From assembly GCF_040712315.1 (NCBI RefSeq), contig NC_134020.1, positions 37,130,751 through 37,194,750 on the forward strand: a stretch of DNA of 64,000 bases. The letters are read 5' to 3'. The notes beneath the pieces were generated by a model that was not told the origin of the DNA, ran no database searches, and saw only the letters and a list, made by a program, of their open reading frames with translations. The DNA comes from Castanea sativa (Eukaryota > Streptophyta > Magnoliopsida > Fagales > Fagaceae). This document shows, piece after piece, positions 23,995-35,431 of this stretch. The position numbers and the translations under genes were made by a program. The stretch's first letter is position 1, and every line of letters begins with the position of its first letter.

Positions 23995-26373
23995 ATGGAC
24001 AAATACTTGATAAAAAAACCACGTACCCAAGATTCATCTCTTGTGCAAGATTCATCTCCTGTGCAAGATTCATCTCCATCTTCTAAGCGAAGTCGTGTTG
24101 ACTTTAACTTAGAAAATCTTCCTTCAGATCCTAGGCTACGACAAAAGATATCATCTTATCATCCTAATAATCATGATGAAATAAGAAGACATTATTTAGG
24201 AAAAGGCCCTTGTCGACCTCCTCATGATTACCCGGTATCATATTTTTCTGGAAAGCCCCGTCGATTTAAAGTCGAATGGTATGAAACTAGAAATTGGTTG
24301 GAATATAGTATAGTCAAAGATGCAGCATTTTGTTTTTATTGCTACCTATTTGGGAAAGATGTTGGTAAGCAAGGAGGATGTGACACTTTTGTAACGAAGG
24401 GATTCAGACTTTGGAATCAGCTTGGGAAGTTAGATTCCCATGTTGGAGGAGTTAATAGTGCTCATAACCAAGCTGTCAAGAAGAGTGAAGATTTACAGAA
24501 GGAAAAGCAACACGTTCAAAGTGTCTTGGTTAAACAATCAAATCAAGATAAAGCTGAATATCGGATTCAATTAAATGCAATAGTTGATTGCGTAAGATTC
24601 CTTTTATTCCTTTTATTCCGAGGATTAGCTTTTCGTGGTCACGATGAATCTCAAGGTTCAAGTGATAAAGGAAATTTCCTTGAGCTTCTACAATTTTTGG
24701 GGGATCACAATGAATCTATCAATGAAGTGATGCAAAATACTTGGAAAAATTGCAAGCTTACACATCCTGATATTCAAAAAGACATGGTGAATGCAATTGC
24801 ACATGAAACATCCAAAGCCATCATCGAGGATCTTGGCAATGGGTTCTTTTCAATATTAGTTGATGAGTCACGTGATATCTCAGTGAAAGAATAAATGGCA
24901 CTCGTTCTTCGTTATGTGAACAAACAAGGAATTATTATAGAGCGGTTCCTTGGTATTGTACATGTAGCAAGTACCACTGCTTTATCACTCAAATGTGCTA
25001 TTGAATGTTTACTTTGTAAACATAATTTGAGTTTATCGAGACTACGTGGGCAAGGTTATGACGGAGCTAGTAATATGCAAGGTGATATCAATGGTCTCAA
25101 AACTTTAATTTTGAAAGAGAATAAGTCAGAATTTTATGTTCATTGTTTTGCTCATCAACTTCAATTGACACTTGTTGCCGTTGCTAAAAATCACATTAAC
25201 ATTCCTGATTTTTTCTATGTGGTTAGTAATTTAGTAACTGTTGTTGGAGGCTCTTGTAAGAGACGAGATGCTCTTCGAAATGCTCAATTTGCCAAAATTA
25301 AAGAAGATTTAGAGAATGGTGTACGAAGAAGTGGACAAGGTTTGAATCAAGAGACAAATCTTAAACGTCCTGGTGATACACGTTGGGGATCATATTATGG
25401 GACTATTCTCAACTTGATTTTGATGTTCTCTGCTGTTACTGATGTACTTGAGATTATTGAAGAAGATGGGATCTCTGACCAAAAAGTTGAAGCTCGATCT
25501 ATTATGAGGTCAATTCTATCTTTTGAATTTGTTTTTGCTCTACACTTGATGAAAAACATTTTAGGGATCACAAATGAGTTGTCAATAGCATTGCAAAAAA
25601 AAAAAAAAATCAAGATATAGTAAATGCTATGGATCTTGTTAAAGTGTCTAAGCAACGATTGCAAGTGATGAGAGATGATGAATGGGTATCTTTATTGACT
25701 GAAGTGTCTTCATTTTGTGCCACACATGAAATTCCTATCTTGAACATGGATGAAAGATTTATAGTTAGTGGGAGGCCACGACGCAACACCCAACAAAATA
25801 CAAATTTACATCATTATCGTGTTGAGCTATTCTACACAGTCATAGATATACAACTTCAAGAGCTAAACAATCGTTTTTTCAGAAGTGAATACTGATTTGC
25901 TAATTTGTATGGCTTGCTTGAATCCAAGTAATTCATTTGTGGCTTTTGATAAGGAAAAGTTAATACATCTAGCAAAGTTCTATCCATATGATTTTCCTGG
26001 GACAGATATCTTGGCACTTAACTCTCAGCTTCAGAATTTCATTTTTGATATGCGCAACAATGACTTGTTTTTAGAGCTTCAAGGAGTTAGTGAACTTGCT
26101 GAAAAGTTAGTGAGCAAGAGGAAGCATGAGACTTATCCATTAGTCTATTTGCTTGTGAAGTTAGCTTTGACCCTTTCTGTTGCTACTGCAACAGTAGAAA
26201 GAAGTTTTTCAGCAATGAAATATATAAAGAATGAACTGCGCAATCGAATGGGAGATCAGTGGATGAATGATTGCTTGGTTGTGTATATTGAAAAAGATAT
26301 AGCTTGTAGCATTGATAATGAGACTATCATGCAACGATTTCAAAAAAAGAAAAATCGTAGAAGGCAATTGTAA
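23995..26373 (+). pseudogene. hAT transposase (TTF zinc finger, DUF4371, hAT dimerisation), disrupted
   Basis: DNA transposase that would cut and move hAT elements. Seen in order: N-terminal TTF-type zinc-finger region with FCFYCYLFGK and VTKGFRLWNQ; DUF4371 part with FSILVDESRDIS (first acidic residue of the catalytic core) and GQGYDGASNM (second); RPGDTRWGSY; then the C-terminal dimerisation domain with ATVERSFSAMKYIKNELRN. Three breaks: a stop TAA at 24892-24894 between VKE and MALVLRY, a frameshift in a 14-A run at 25595-25608, and a second frameshift near 25883 (FFR/VNTDLL). All pieces are otherwise well preserved, so inactivation is recent or some breaks are errors. Confidence 0.92.
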
Positions 26374-26796
26374 ATTTTATGTATTTACATGTTTTTTTAT
26401 TGTTGTTGTCAATATATAAAATTTTCTTTTTATTAGATCGTGTAATTTATACTTATTGAGGAACATGCTGGGAAAAATTCCTGGAGCCGCCACTAGAAGG
26501 AAGAGGAAGGCAGAGATTTGGAGAGGAAGAAGTGAGAAGCTTGGAGAAGAAAAAGAGATAAAAGAGAGAGAAACGGGTTGTGGTCAGAAAAGAAACAGAG
26601 AGAGTAGAGACAAAAAGAGTGAAAAAAAAATATTATTTAAAGAGGAGGGGAGAGAGAGACATAAAATAATATATATATATATATTAAGTTTTGAGTCGGG
26701 CTGTTATCTTTAAGTTTTGAAATAACTTCATGTAACTCAATTGATTTTTTTTTTTTTTAAGATATAGTATTGCATATTTTTTGTGTAGTTACTTCG

Positions 26797-26923
26797 TATG
26801 TATAAGTGTTTGTGGGATGTGGGAGGCAAGAATCAGGGTTTAAATCTCTAAAAGAAAGTTTCACATGCATATATACTTAGATTATACTAAGGTAGAAATT
26901 CTATCTTATATAAAAAAAAAATA
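26797..26923 (+). repeat. SINE-like dispersed repeat, copy 2
   Basis: Partner of 6398-6520. This copy has GGGTTTAAATCTC (box-B-like) and ends in TATAAAAAAAAA. Orientation is the same as copy 1. Confidence 0.5.
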
Positions 26924-27654
26924 CTATAACTTGCATTTTGGTATTTTAGTTACTAAAATAGCATTATAGTAATTATTGCTCTTTGCTGTGAGTTCTCTAA
27001 AAAGAGATTGTACACCATGACACCTGCCCAATAAAAAAACAAAAGAAAAAATGACACCTGCCCCATTCCATGTATATACAGTCTTTAGCAAATTGGCAAT
27101 GCATTTAATGCTAGGGTTGTTCGCTAGTAACGTTTTCTGTTCAGAAAAATATTCTTTTTTTCTTCCTCAATTGTCAATTCTAAACCATACCTTCTCAAAA
27201 AAAAAAAAATTTTAAAAAATATAAATCCTAAAATGGAAATGTACAGGTGACAACTGTAATTTCATAAAATAAATAAATATTATAATTTGCTTGATCCAAG
27301 AGAATTTATCATTTTTTTAATATATTTTGCTTAGAACTTTAGAAGCCTAGGTCCTTTTGCTTCATCCGCTTCTGGTTCCTTGGTACTACTTATCTTCCTC
27401 TTCTTTTTTTCAAATCTCTTTTCTTTGAAGTAGTGTTGTGTGAACTGGTGAGGGCTTTTTTTTTTTTTTTTTCCTTTCTTTTTTTGAAACCAATTAAATC
27501 ATTGTCCTCTTCTGTAAGAAATATAAACTCTTTTTCAAGTGTAATTTTTTTTTAATTGCCAAATTTATGTTTTAAATTGATGATGTTTGGGAGACTTAAA
27601 TGGTTGCTCAACCTATACATAAGCAAGGATGGATCACATTGACCATGTTATTTT

Positions 27655-28290
27655 ATTTATTTTAATACATCACTTTACAGTATATCACACATCATATATT
27701 ATATTCTTTTACTACTTTATTTATATATTTTTTATATTCTTTTTTTTATTGTTCCCAACGAAAAGATATTAGAGGGAGAAAGTTTGAATAAAAAAATAAT
27801 TAAATTTTTATACCACATCTTCCCATATGCTACTATCATTAAGGGTAGAGACATTTCTGAAAAAATGTTTTCTAGGACATGAGTTAGTGAAAGGGAATTG
27901 TAAGATTATTGCATGGAAAGATAAGGTTGAGTCAAGGAAAGATTATCTATTTTAATATATCACTTTACAATGCATCATATATTATATTATTTTACTACAT
28001 TATTTAAATATTATTTCTTTATTATTTCTTTTTACTGTTCCTAATAAATAAATATTAGAGAGATAAAGTTTGAATAATTATTAATTAATTCCCAATCGTC
28101 GTGAAAAGAAAAAGTTTGAATAAAAAAATAATTAAATACTTATACCACATCTTCCCATATGCTGCTATAATTAAGGGTAAAGACTTTTTTGAAAAATTGT
28201 TTTGCTAGCACATGAGTTAGTGAGAGGGTATCATAAGACTCTTGCACGGAAAGATACTATTAAGGCTGAGTTAAGGAAAGATTATGATTT
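27655..28290. repeat. Tandem duplication of ~300-340 bp
   Basis: Copy 1 is about 27655-27947 and copy 2 about 27948-28290. Both run TTTTAATAYATCACTTTACA, ATTAGAGRGA, AAAGTTTGAATAAAAAAATAA, CCACATCTTCCCATATGCT, CATGAGTTAGTGA and AAGGAAAGATTAT. Copy 2 has an extra AT-rich insert with AATTCCCAATCGTCGTG. Confidence 0.85.
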
Positions 28291-28479
28291 TGTTAGCGAG
28301 TAATTTTAATACCACATAAAAAATCATAACTTTTACCACAATTATCATATGTGGCAAATTATAACTGGCTACATGTCACTTTTATATGGACTTATCACTT
28401 TTTCTCTACCACTCACAATCTACCACATAGACAATTGTGGTTTATTATGTGATCTTACCATTTTTGTTTGTTAGCTGGA

Positions 28480-28950
28480 ATTTTGAGTTGATGTACTCGC
28501 TGGAAGCTGGGGCCTATACAAGATTTGTTGATTAGATTAGGGCTTGCATTACAAGTCCTAAGTTTTCAATTGCTGTTAATGGCAGTTTGGGCTATTTTAA
28601 AGAAGGTAAGAGCCTTAGTGGTGGCCATGGAAGCATTCACAAGAATCATGCATGGGAAAGTAACTGGTTCCAGCTTTAAATTCAAGTATTCAACCCTCAT
28701 TGCAAAAACTTGAAGATAACTCATACGAGCTTTGCAGATGACCAGCTTATTTTCCCAATTGCATGTCAAATATTTGGGATTGCCTCTAGTTTCTGGTAAG
28801 CTCAGCTTGAAATACTATAAGCCTCTACTTGACAAAGTTGAGGCTAGTTTACCGAAAAATTGGTCAAGTCAGTTCAATTGCCTAACAAAGTAATCAAAGT
28901 CTTGGAGCAAAAAAATTCAACCAATTTGTATGGTATGGACAGAATATAGA
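28480..28950 (+). pseudogene. LINE reverse-transcriptase fragment
   Basis: Frame-shifting translation gives CITSPKFSIAVNGSLGYF, MEAFTRIMHGKV, HTSFADDQLIF (catalytic FADD motif), VKYLGLPLVSGKLS and PLLDKVEASLPKNWSS, in the order found in the palm and thumb of plant LINE reverse transcriptases. The RQGDPLSPYLF motif that normally precedes MEAFTR is absent, an internal deletion. Stops and shifts throughout; no function. Confidence 0.8.
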
Positions 28951-29064
28951 CACAAAAACATTTGACATTTGTTCACGTGGCAAATTATTAATGATAAGTA
29001 AAAAGCATTTGATATTTGTTAATGTGTCACATTTGACATTTGCTAACATTTGACATTTGACACA

Positions 29065-29104
<40 letters not shown>
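29065..29104. repeat. (CT)n microsatellite with upstream CATTTGACATTTG repeats
   Basis: CT run of about 40 bp. Upstream, 28965-29060, the word ACATTTGACATTTG and variants occur several times. Confidence 0.9.
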
Positions 29105-29109
<5 letters not shown>

Positions 29110-29258
29110 ATTTACTTGTGGGTTTGATTTAGGTGAGCAAAAGGAAAACTAAAGAGAATATAAAATTTTTAAAAAGGGATGATACAAAAATAATAATAGA
29201 AAATTAATGAAATAGGATACATAATAGAAAATCATATATGAATTTTTTTGAAAAGTGG

Positions 29259-30008
29259 TGTGGGGGGCAAAAAGATCCTGATGAGAATGTGGGCCTTTTG
29301 GGCCGTGTTAAGGAAGGCCGACCTGCTACTGGGTTTAGAATTTGTTGGTACTATGGGTCGGCCCATACGCCGAGGGTCCGAGGATCCAGCCGAGGGTGAA
29401 CTTATCCTCGGACGGACACCGAAGAACTCGGGGTTTCGTAATAAAGATTAGGGGATGACACGGTTAAGACCAATGGTTAAAAGGGGTAAACCCTAGAATG
29501 CCCCAGAAGCACTGGTGTTGAAGAAATGTCAAAGATAAAGGCTGCTACCTCCACATTAAAGACCCTGCACCTACCATCCTGGCCGCATTGATGGGGAAGT
29601 GACACCTGAACAGTGGAAGAGAAACTTCTGGTTACTATTCAAAGGCACTGGGAAAAGAAATATCTAGGCTAAAGGGGAGATAAAGCAACACGTGTACAAA
29701 GTATTCAAAAGAGTAGTATTTAAAGAGCAATCTAAGACAGAAAAAGGGATCTCCTTCTTTGTAACCTAAAAGAAAGAGAAAAAGAAAGAGAGAAATTATA
29801 TAAGAACAGTTCTCGGCTTATGTCCGAGCAGATTAACTTATAGCATTCTTTGTTGTCTTTAAGTGTTTATAATCTTTGGCTTGCTATTTAATCCTCAAAC
29901 ACTTCTAACCTGGGTTTCAAGCCCACACTCTACAAATTACATTATTTAAGGCTCGTTGGGCCTGAGCCCGTAACTGTTCTTGGGGCCAGGTGCAATTGTG
30001 CACTTACA
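29259..30008 (+). repeat. 5' LTR of Tat element
   Basis: 750 bp, TG..CA ended. The last 400 bp match the 3' LTR with only a handful of substitutions; most differences lie in the first 350 bp (for example 29321-29400). Promoter and polyadenylation elements should be here, but none was pinned down. Confidence 0.95.
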
Positions 30009-30009
30009 A

Positions 30010-30028
30010 TTGGCGCCGTCTGTGGGGA
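30010..30028 (+). promoter_or_regulatory. Primer-binding site of Tat element
   Basis: TTGGCGCCGTCTGTGGGGA begins 1 bp after the LTR. This is the usual form of tRNA-complementary priming site in plant gypsy elements; the tRNA was not identified. Confidence 0.8.
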
Positions 30029-30055
30029 ATCTAGTCTAGAAGAGGTAGGGATATT

Positions 30056-31560
30056 ATGGCAGGCTTAGGCTCTCACCATGCAGAGTCACAAGGATCACAA
30101 CCGGAAGATCATTTCCAATGTCTTGAACATCATAGGGATCGTGAGGGAAGCGTCCATACAGAGTATCCAAGTGATGACCATATTCATGAAGGGGGTAGCA
30201 CCACCCATGATGAGGGTTCTAAATCCATGCAGAAGGAAATCAACCGTCTAAAGAGAAAGCTACGCCGCGCTAAGCGTAGGTTTTCATCATCCTCATCTAA
30301 TTCTTCCTCAGAGGAGGATAGGGGAGCTGGCCACAGCTCAAGGTCGCGTACTCCCACCAGTGCAACATCCTCCAGTGAGGAGGGCAGCCAACCAACTCGC
30401 AGACGTAAGAAGCCTCGTTCTAGGGGCCTAGGCAACGATACCATGAGTAGGGCGTTGCACCAACTCTCTAAATCTCCGTTTTCACGGAGGATTGAGAAGG
30501 GGAGGCTTCCCAGGAGGTTCACCCAGCCCACATTTACCATTTATAATGGCCGGACTGATCCGGTGGAGCACGTGAGTCACTTCAACCAGAGGATGGCGGT
30601 GCACTCTCACAATGAGACTCTCGATGTGTAAAGTTTTCCCCCTCGAAGCTTGGGACCTGTGGCTATGAGATGGTTTAACGGTCTCGAAATGCGGGTCCGT
30701 AGGCTCGTTTGGGGAGGCGACTAGGGCATTCGCTTCGCGGTTCATTACGTGTAGCGAGAGTCCCTCGGCCATTGGATTTCTTGCTATCCATGGCCATGAA
30801 GGAAGGAGACACGAAGCATACTCCGGCCGTCTTGGGAGATGTTTAACGAGATAGATGGTGACTTTGATGAGGTGGCACTTAATACCTTTAAGGTAGGTCT
30901 CCCTACGACCACGACCTAAGAAAGTCTTTGACGAAAAAGCCCGTCCGCGGTGTACGCCGCCTTATGGATCGTATTGATGAGTACAAGAGGGTAGAAGAAG
31001 ACCGACGACAAGGGAAGGGAAAGGAAAAGGTTATCCGCGGGGGAGAAGGGATTTCGGGTCGGATAGATACCACGACAACAAGCCGAGGAGGGATTACTTC
31101 GGGGCAATCCGGCTCGGCGGCACACCTCGGCGTAAATAATGTGTTAGAGAGCCGGTGCATCATTACTAGAGAAAGTTCGTAAAGAGCCTTTCTTCGGATG
31201 ACCAGGGCAAGATGGCGGGGGACCTCTTTGCGAGAAGAAACCAAAATCTCTTTTGTCGGTACCATCGGGATGTAGGCCACACTACCGAAAAGCTTGTCGG
31301 ACCCGTGGAACCATCTAGAGCCGGCTCGTCGGTGAGGGAAAGTTGAAGCGGCACTTGTGTCGGCCCAACAGGCGGGGCCGGTCAAGTTGGTTCAAACAAC
31401 CGGAGGAACAATATATCTCGGCCGGCCTTGGGAACAATTAATGTTATCTTCGGCGCACGGCGGGCCGGCTAAGGTCCCACTAGGGTGATGGCGGTTTCCC
31501 ATCAACCGAGGACATGGGTCACGGGCCGAAAAGATTGAAGGGCACTTTGCCGTCCTAGAT
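30056..31560 (+). pseudogene. gag of Tat element, frames broken
   Basis: Capsid/nucleocapsid polyprotein that would package element RNA. The first frame (30056-30631) starts MAGLGSHHAESQGS, passes a basic/Ser-rich part (RRAKRRFSSSSSNSSSEED) and enters the retrotransposon-gag fold at FTIYNGRTDPVEHVSHFNQR. Homologous sequence continues in other frames: RWFNGL near 30670, KPVRGVRRLMDRIDEYKRVE at 30937-30996, and a CxxHxDxGHxT zinc motif (CRYHRDVGHTTE) near 31252. At least four shifts or stops interrupt it. The breaks coincide with places where CAG/CTG would be expected. Confidence 0.88.
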
Positions 31561-31589
31561 TTCTCGGAGGAGGATAAGGTAGGGACCAT

Positions 31590-34500
31590 CCGGCCCATGA
31601 CGATGCTCTTGTGGTTACCCTCGGAAATTGGGAACTATGACGTGAGAAGGGTGATGATAGATCGGGGCGGCGGTGCGGATATCATGTACCACGATCTGTT
31701 TAAGGGGTTAAGATTGAAGTTGGAAGACCTTACTCCTTATGACTCGCCACTTATAAGCTTCGAAGGGAGAGCCGTTGTGCGAGAAGGGACAGTCCGTTTG
31801 CCGTTCGGTCCGGCTCGAAACGGTGGAGGTGGACTTCATCGTCGTTGATGCGTACTCTCCATACACGGCCATCCTTGCCGAGGCTTGGCTGCATGCGCTT
31901 GGAGCCGTCTCCTCTACCTTACATGTTAAAGTTAAATTCCCCTCGGGGGAATGTGTTGAGGAAATCCTCGGCGGCCAATCGGTAGCCGGGCGGTGCATAT
32001 CGGCTGCGGTCTTGCATCGGACGAAGCGAGTCTTCGGCTTTGATCAACAAGGGTTTATAGCCGGTTAACGGCTCTGATTCATGCACGGAGTGGTGACGGG
32101 AGATGAGACACGGTGCGAGGGATTAGAGAAGTTTCCGGTCGATGACCGAGAGATTCTTCCAAGTCGGTGTACTTTTACCACACCAAGAGAAAATGGAGTT
32201 GTTAGAGTTCTTGAAGGATAATGTTGATGTTTTTGCGTGGGATCCTTATGAAGCTCTAGGCACGGATCCGGGCTTCATTTGTCATCACCTAAATGTCAAC
32301 CCGGCTATCATTCGAGAGGCGGCCACCTCGGCGATCTTCTAGGGAACATTCGAGGCCGTGAAGGAAGAGGTGCTCGGAAACTCAAAAGGGGTGGGGCTAT
32401 TAAAAAGTTTTCTACCCCGAGTGGTTAGCCCCGTACGGTTGTCGTTAAAAAGAAAAATGGAACGTGGAGGGTATGTGTGGACTTTTGCGGTCGAACAAGG
32501 CTGTCCCAAAGATTCGTTCCCGATGCCACGTATTGATCAAGGCGGTGGATGCCACTTTCGGTCATCCTCGGATGAGTTTCTTAGACGCCTTCCGGGGTTA
32601 TCACCGGATTCCTAGCCTTGGAGGATCGGGAGAAGACCGCATTCATTACGCCGACGGGGAATTACCATTATAAGGTCATGCGTTCGGTACGAAGAATGCG
32701 GGGCTACTTATCAAAGGATGATGACCAGAATGTTCGAACGAGCGAGATGGGGAAAACCATTGAGGTATACGTTGACGATATGGTGGTGAAATGCAAAACA
32801 ATCCCCTCATATGTGAAAGATTTGGCCAACACTTTTTAGATACTGAGAAGGTACAAGTTGCGCCTCAACGCCTCAAAATGTTCTTTCGGCGTGGGGTCAC
32901 GGGAAGTTCTTGGGATACATGATTACATAGAGCGCATGAGGTAAGCCGGTGCGGGTTAAGGCTATTCGGGACTTGCGGCCTCCTCGGAACCCAAAAGAAA
33001 TTCAAAAGTTGACGGGAATGATTGCCGCTTTGAACGGGTTCATATCTTGGTCGGTGACCGAGTGTCGTCCTTTCTTCCAAGCTGGCCGAATAAGTGGAAA
33101 GGGTTTCAATGGACCGAGGGCTAACGAGTTAGCCTTTCAACGGCTTAAGCAATATCTATCTCGGCCACCCATCCTTTCTCGTCCGAGGCACATGAGATTT
33201 TGTTTGCTTATCGCGGTGGCCGTCCACGTGGTCGGCCTTGTCCTGATAAGAGATGATAGCGGGGTGCAAAGACCGGTATATTATGTTAGTAAGTCTTTGG
33301 GGTGATGCCGAGGTACGTTATCAACCACCAGAGAAAGCGCTCCGGCCGTGGTTCATGCCACGCGAAAGCTTCCCCATTATTTTCGGTCCACACGGTGTTG
33401 TTCGACCCCAATTGCCCCTGGCGATTCTCGCGTAGCGCCGACTACTCGGGAAGGATAGCAAAGTGGGGGACCATCTGCGGGGGCTTTTGATGTAAAGTAT
33501 AAGCCTCGCACCTCGGTGAAGGGCCGAGATCCTCGGCGGCTTGGTGGCGGAATTTGCCGAGCCATTGCGGAAGAAACTTAAAAGAAGCACGTATGGATGA
33601 AAAAATTAGTTGGTGTGATTACAACTGCCGTGCCTCCGATTTGGAAAATGTATGTGGATGGGGCGGCTAAACAGAGAGGATCTGGTGTTGGACTTGTTCT
33701 TATGTCCCCAGAGGGAATTGTCTTCGAAAAATCTTTGAGATTGGCGTTCTCCGCTACTAACAATGAGGCCGAATACGAAGCGGTCTTGGTAGGCATGAAA
33801 ATGGTGCATAGGATGGGTGGAAGGGAAATCCACATCTTCTCGGATTCTCGGCGGTGGTCGGACGGGGTCACGGGGACCATGGAGGCTAGAGATCCAAGGA
33901 TGCGGGAATACTTGGCCCGGGTTAAGCGTCGGCAAACTCGAATTTAGCTCCTTCGCCTTAACTCGCTATCTCTCGGAGCGGAAACACCCATGCGGACTCT
34001 TAGCCAAGGCTGGCAACGTCCTCGGCTCAAGGTTTACCTAGGGTTATCCTCGTTGAGGATTTGCTAGAGCTCCTCTCTTGTCATTACCAACGCGCCTCGT
34101 ATCCATCTAATAAGGCACCTGGACCTAGTTGGATCGACACAGTCGTATCTTTTCTTAGGGATGATGTCCTTCTTGAGGACAAATGCGGAAACGAGATAAG
34201 ATACGCCGAAAGGCGCCACGTTTACGCTGTCCAGGATCAAAAAGCGTACAAACGATCCTTTTCGGGACCATACTTGTTGTGTGTACACCCTGATTTAACG
34301 GAGGGGCTTCTAGAAGAATTGCATGAAGGGATTTGTGGCAGCCACACGGGGAAGGTCCTTGGCCCACGGAGCTCGACTCGGGGTTATTGGTGGCCCAATA
34401 TGCAAGGGAGGCCCGAGACTATGCCGGGAAATGTGATCGGTGTCGAGGTTTGCTCTAATATTCACCAACCTAGAGGGGTTCTCAACCCTCTCTCCGGCCC

Positions 34501-35361
34501 CTTGGCCTTTCGCACAATGGGGCTTGGACATTGTAGGGCCATTTCCGAGGAAATTTCTGTGCAATAAAAGATGGCTTCTTGTGGGAACGGACTATTTCAC
34601 TAAATGGGTTGAGGCCGAGCCCTTAGCAAATATAAGAGATATTGACTCCGAAGTTTGTACGGGAAAAACATCGTTGCAGATTCGGTATACCACACACGCT
34701 CATCTCGAACAATGGTGTTCGGTTCGACGGTAAGGCTTTTAGGAAGTATTATGGTGACATGGGTATTATAAATAGGTATTCCACCCCGGCTTATCCTCGA
34801 GGAAACGGGCAGGCCGAGGCCGTTAACAAAGTCATTGTCGGTGGGCTAAAGAAAAGGTTGGATGATGCGAAAGGTAGATGGGTAGAAGAGCTCCCTCATG
34901 TTACGTGGACGTATCGGACCACACCGCGCGAGTCCCTTTGGAGAAACTCCATTCTCTATGACTTATGGAGCCGAGGCGTGATACCTCTGGAATCTGGTTT
35001 TCCCACCTTAAAGACCAGCTCCTTTAGTCACGAGAATAACAATGGACTCTGGAAAAGGGCCTAGATTTGCTTGAGGAACGGCGCGAGCGGCGATGGTCCG
35101 GATGGCTTATTATCAACGAAGCTAAAACGAGGATATGATGCCCGTGTGAAGCTAAGACCACTTGCACCTTGGTGATCTTGTATTAAGGAAAGTTGTAGGC
35201 ACTTCTAAGAACCCGGCTTGGGTAGGCAGGACCTAAGCTGGGAAGGCCCTATCGCATTGTTTCGGTAGAAGGCATAGAGTCATATAGGCTAGGTTGATCT
35301 AGACGAACGAATAGTACCACGTCCATGGAATGTAAATAATCTTAGAAGGTATTATTATTAA
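31590..35361 (+). pseudogene. pol of Tat element (PR-RT-RNH-aRNH-INT), frames broken
   Basis: Seen in order: protease around VMIDRGGGADIMYHDL (31648-31695; family has DGGS/T, here altered); reverse transcriptase with KDSFPMPRID (32511), MSFLDAFRGYHRIP (32572) and the catalytic EVYVDDMVV (about 32764-32790); RNase H around VLIRDDSGVQRPVYYVSKSL (33241-33300); archaeal-type RNase H (33640-33935) with MYVDGAAKQRGSGVGLVL, TNNEAEYEAVLVGMKM and HIFSDSR; integrase with LDIVGPFP (34526), LISNNGV (second catalytic Asp replaced by Asn) and NGQAEAVNK (catalytic Glu); the frame ends WNVNNLRRYYY at 35361. There is no chromodomain. More than ten frame changes; not functional as sequenced. Confidence 0.92.
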
Positions 35362-35431
35362 TAAAATGAGCTTTTGTCAGTTTGTATTTCAAAGTTATGA
35401 GTAGCTCTGACGCTCGCAGTTATCATATTTT

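Larger units (their letters stand above)
22086..26495 (+). mobile_element. hAT-superfamily DNA transposon with 8-bp target duplications
   Basis: The perfect 8-bp duplication GAAGGAAG lies at 22078-22085 and 26496-26503. Terminal inverted repeats: left CAGTGGCGGCGCCA, right (complement) TAGTGGCGGCTCCA. Inside are a GC-rich leader, an intron and a hAT transposase of the TTF zinc-finger/DUF4371 type, in the same orientation. The 8-bp duplication, ends and transposase all agree on hAT. The transposase is interrupted, so the copy is probably not autonomous unless the breaks are sequencing errors. Confidence 0.95.
26504..28479. other. Intergenic, repeats only
   Basis: AT-rich. Contains a SINE-like copy and a tandem duplication (listed separately). 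No gene seen. Confidence 0.5.
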
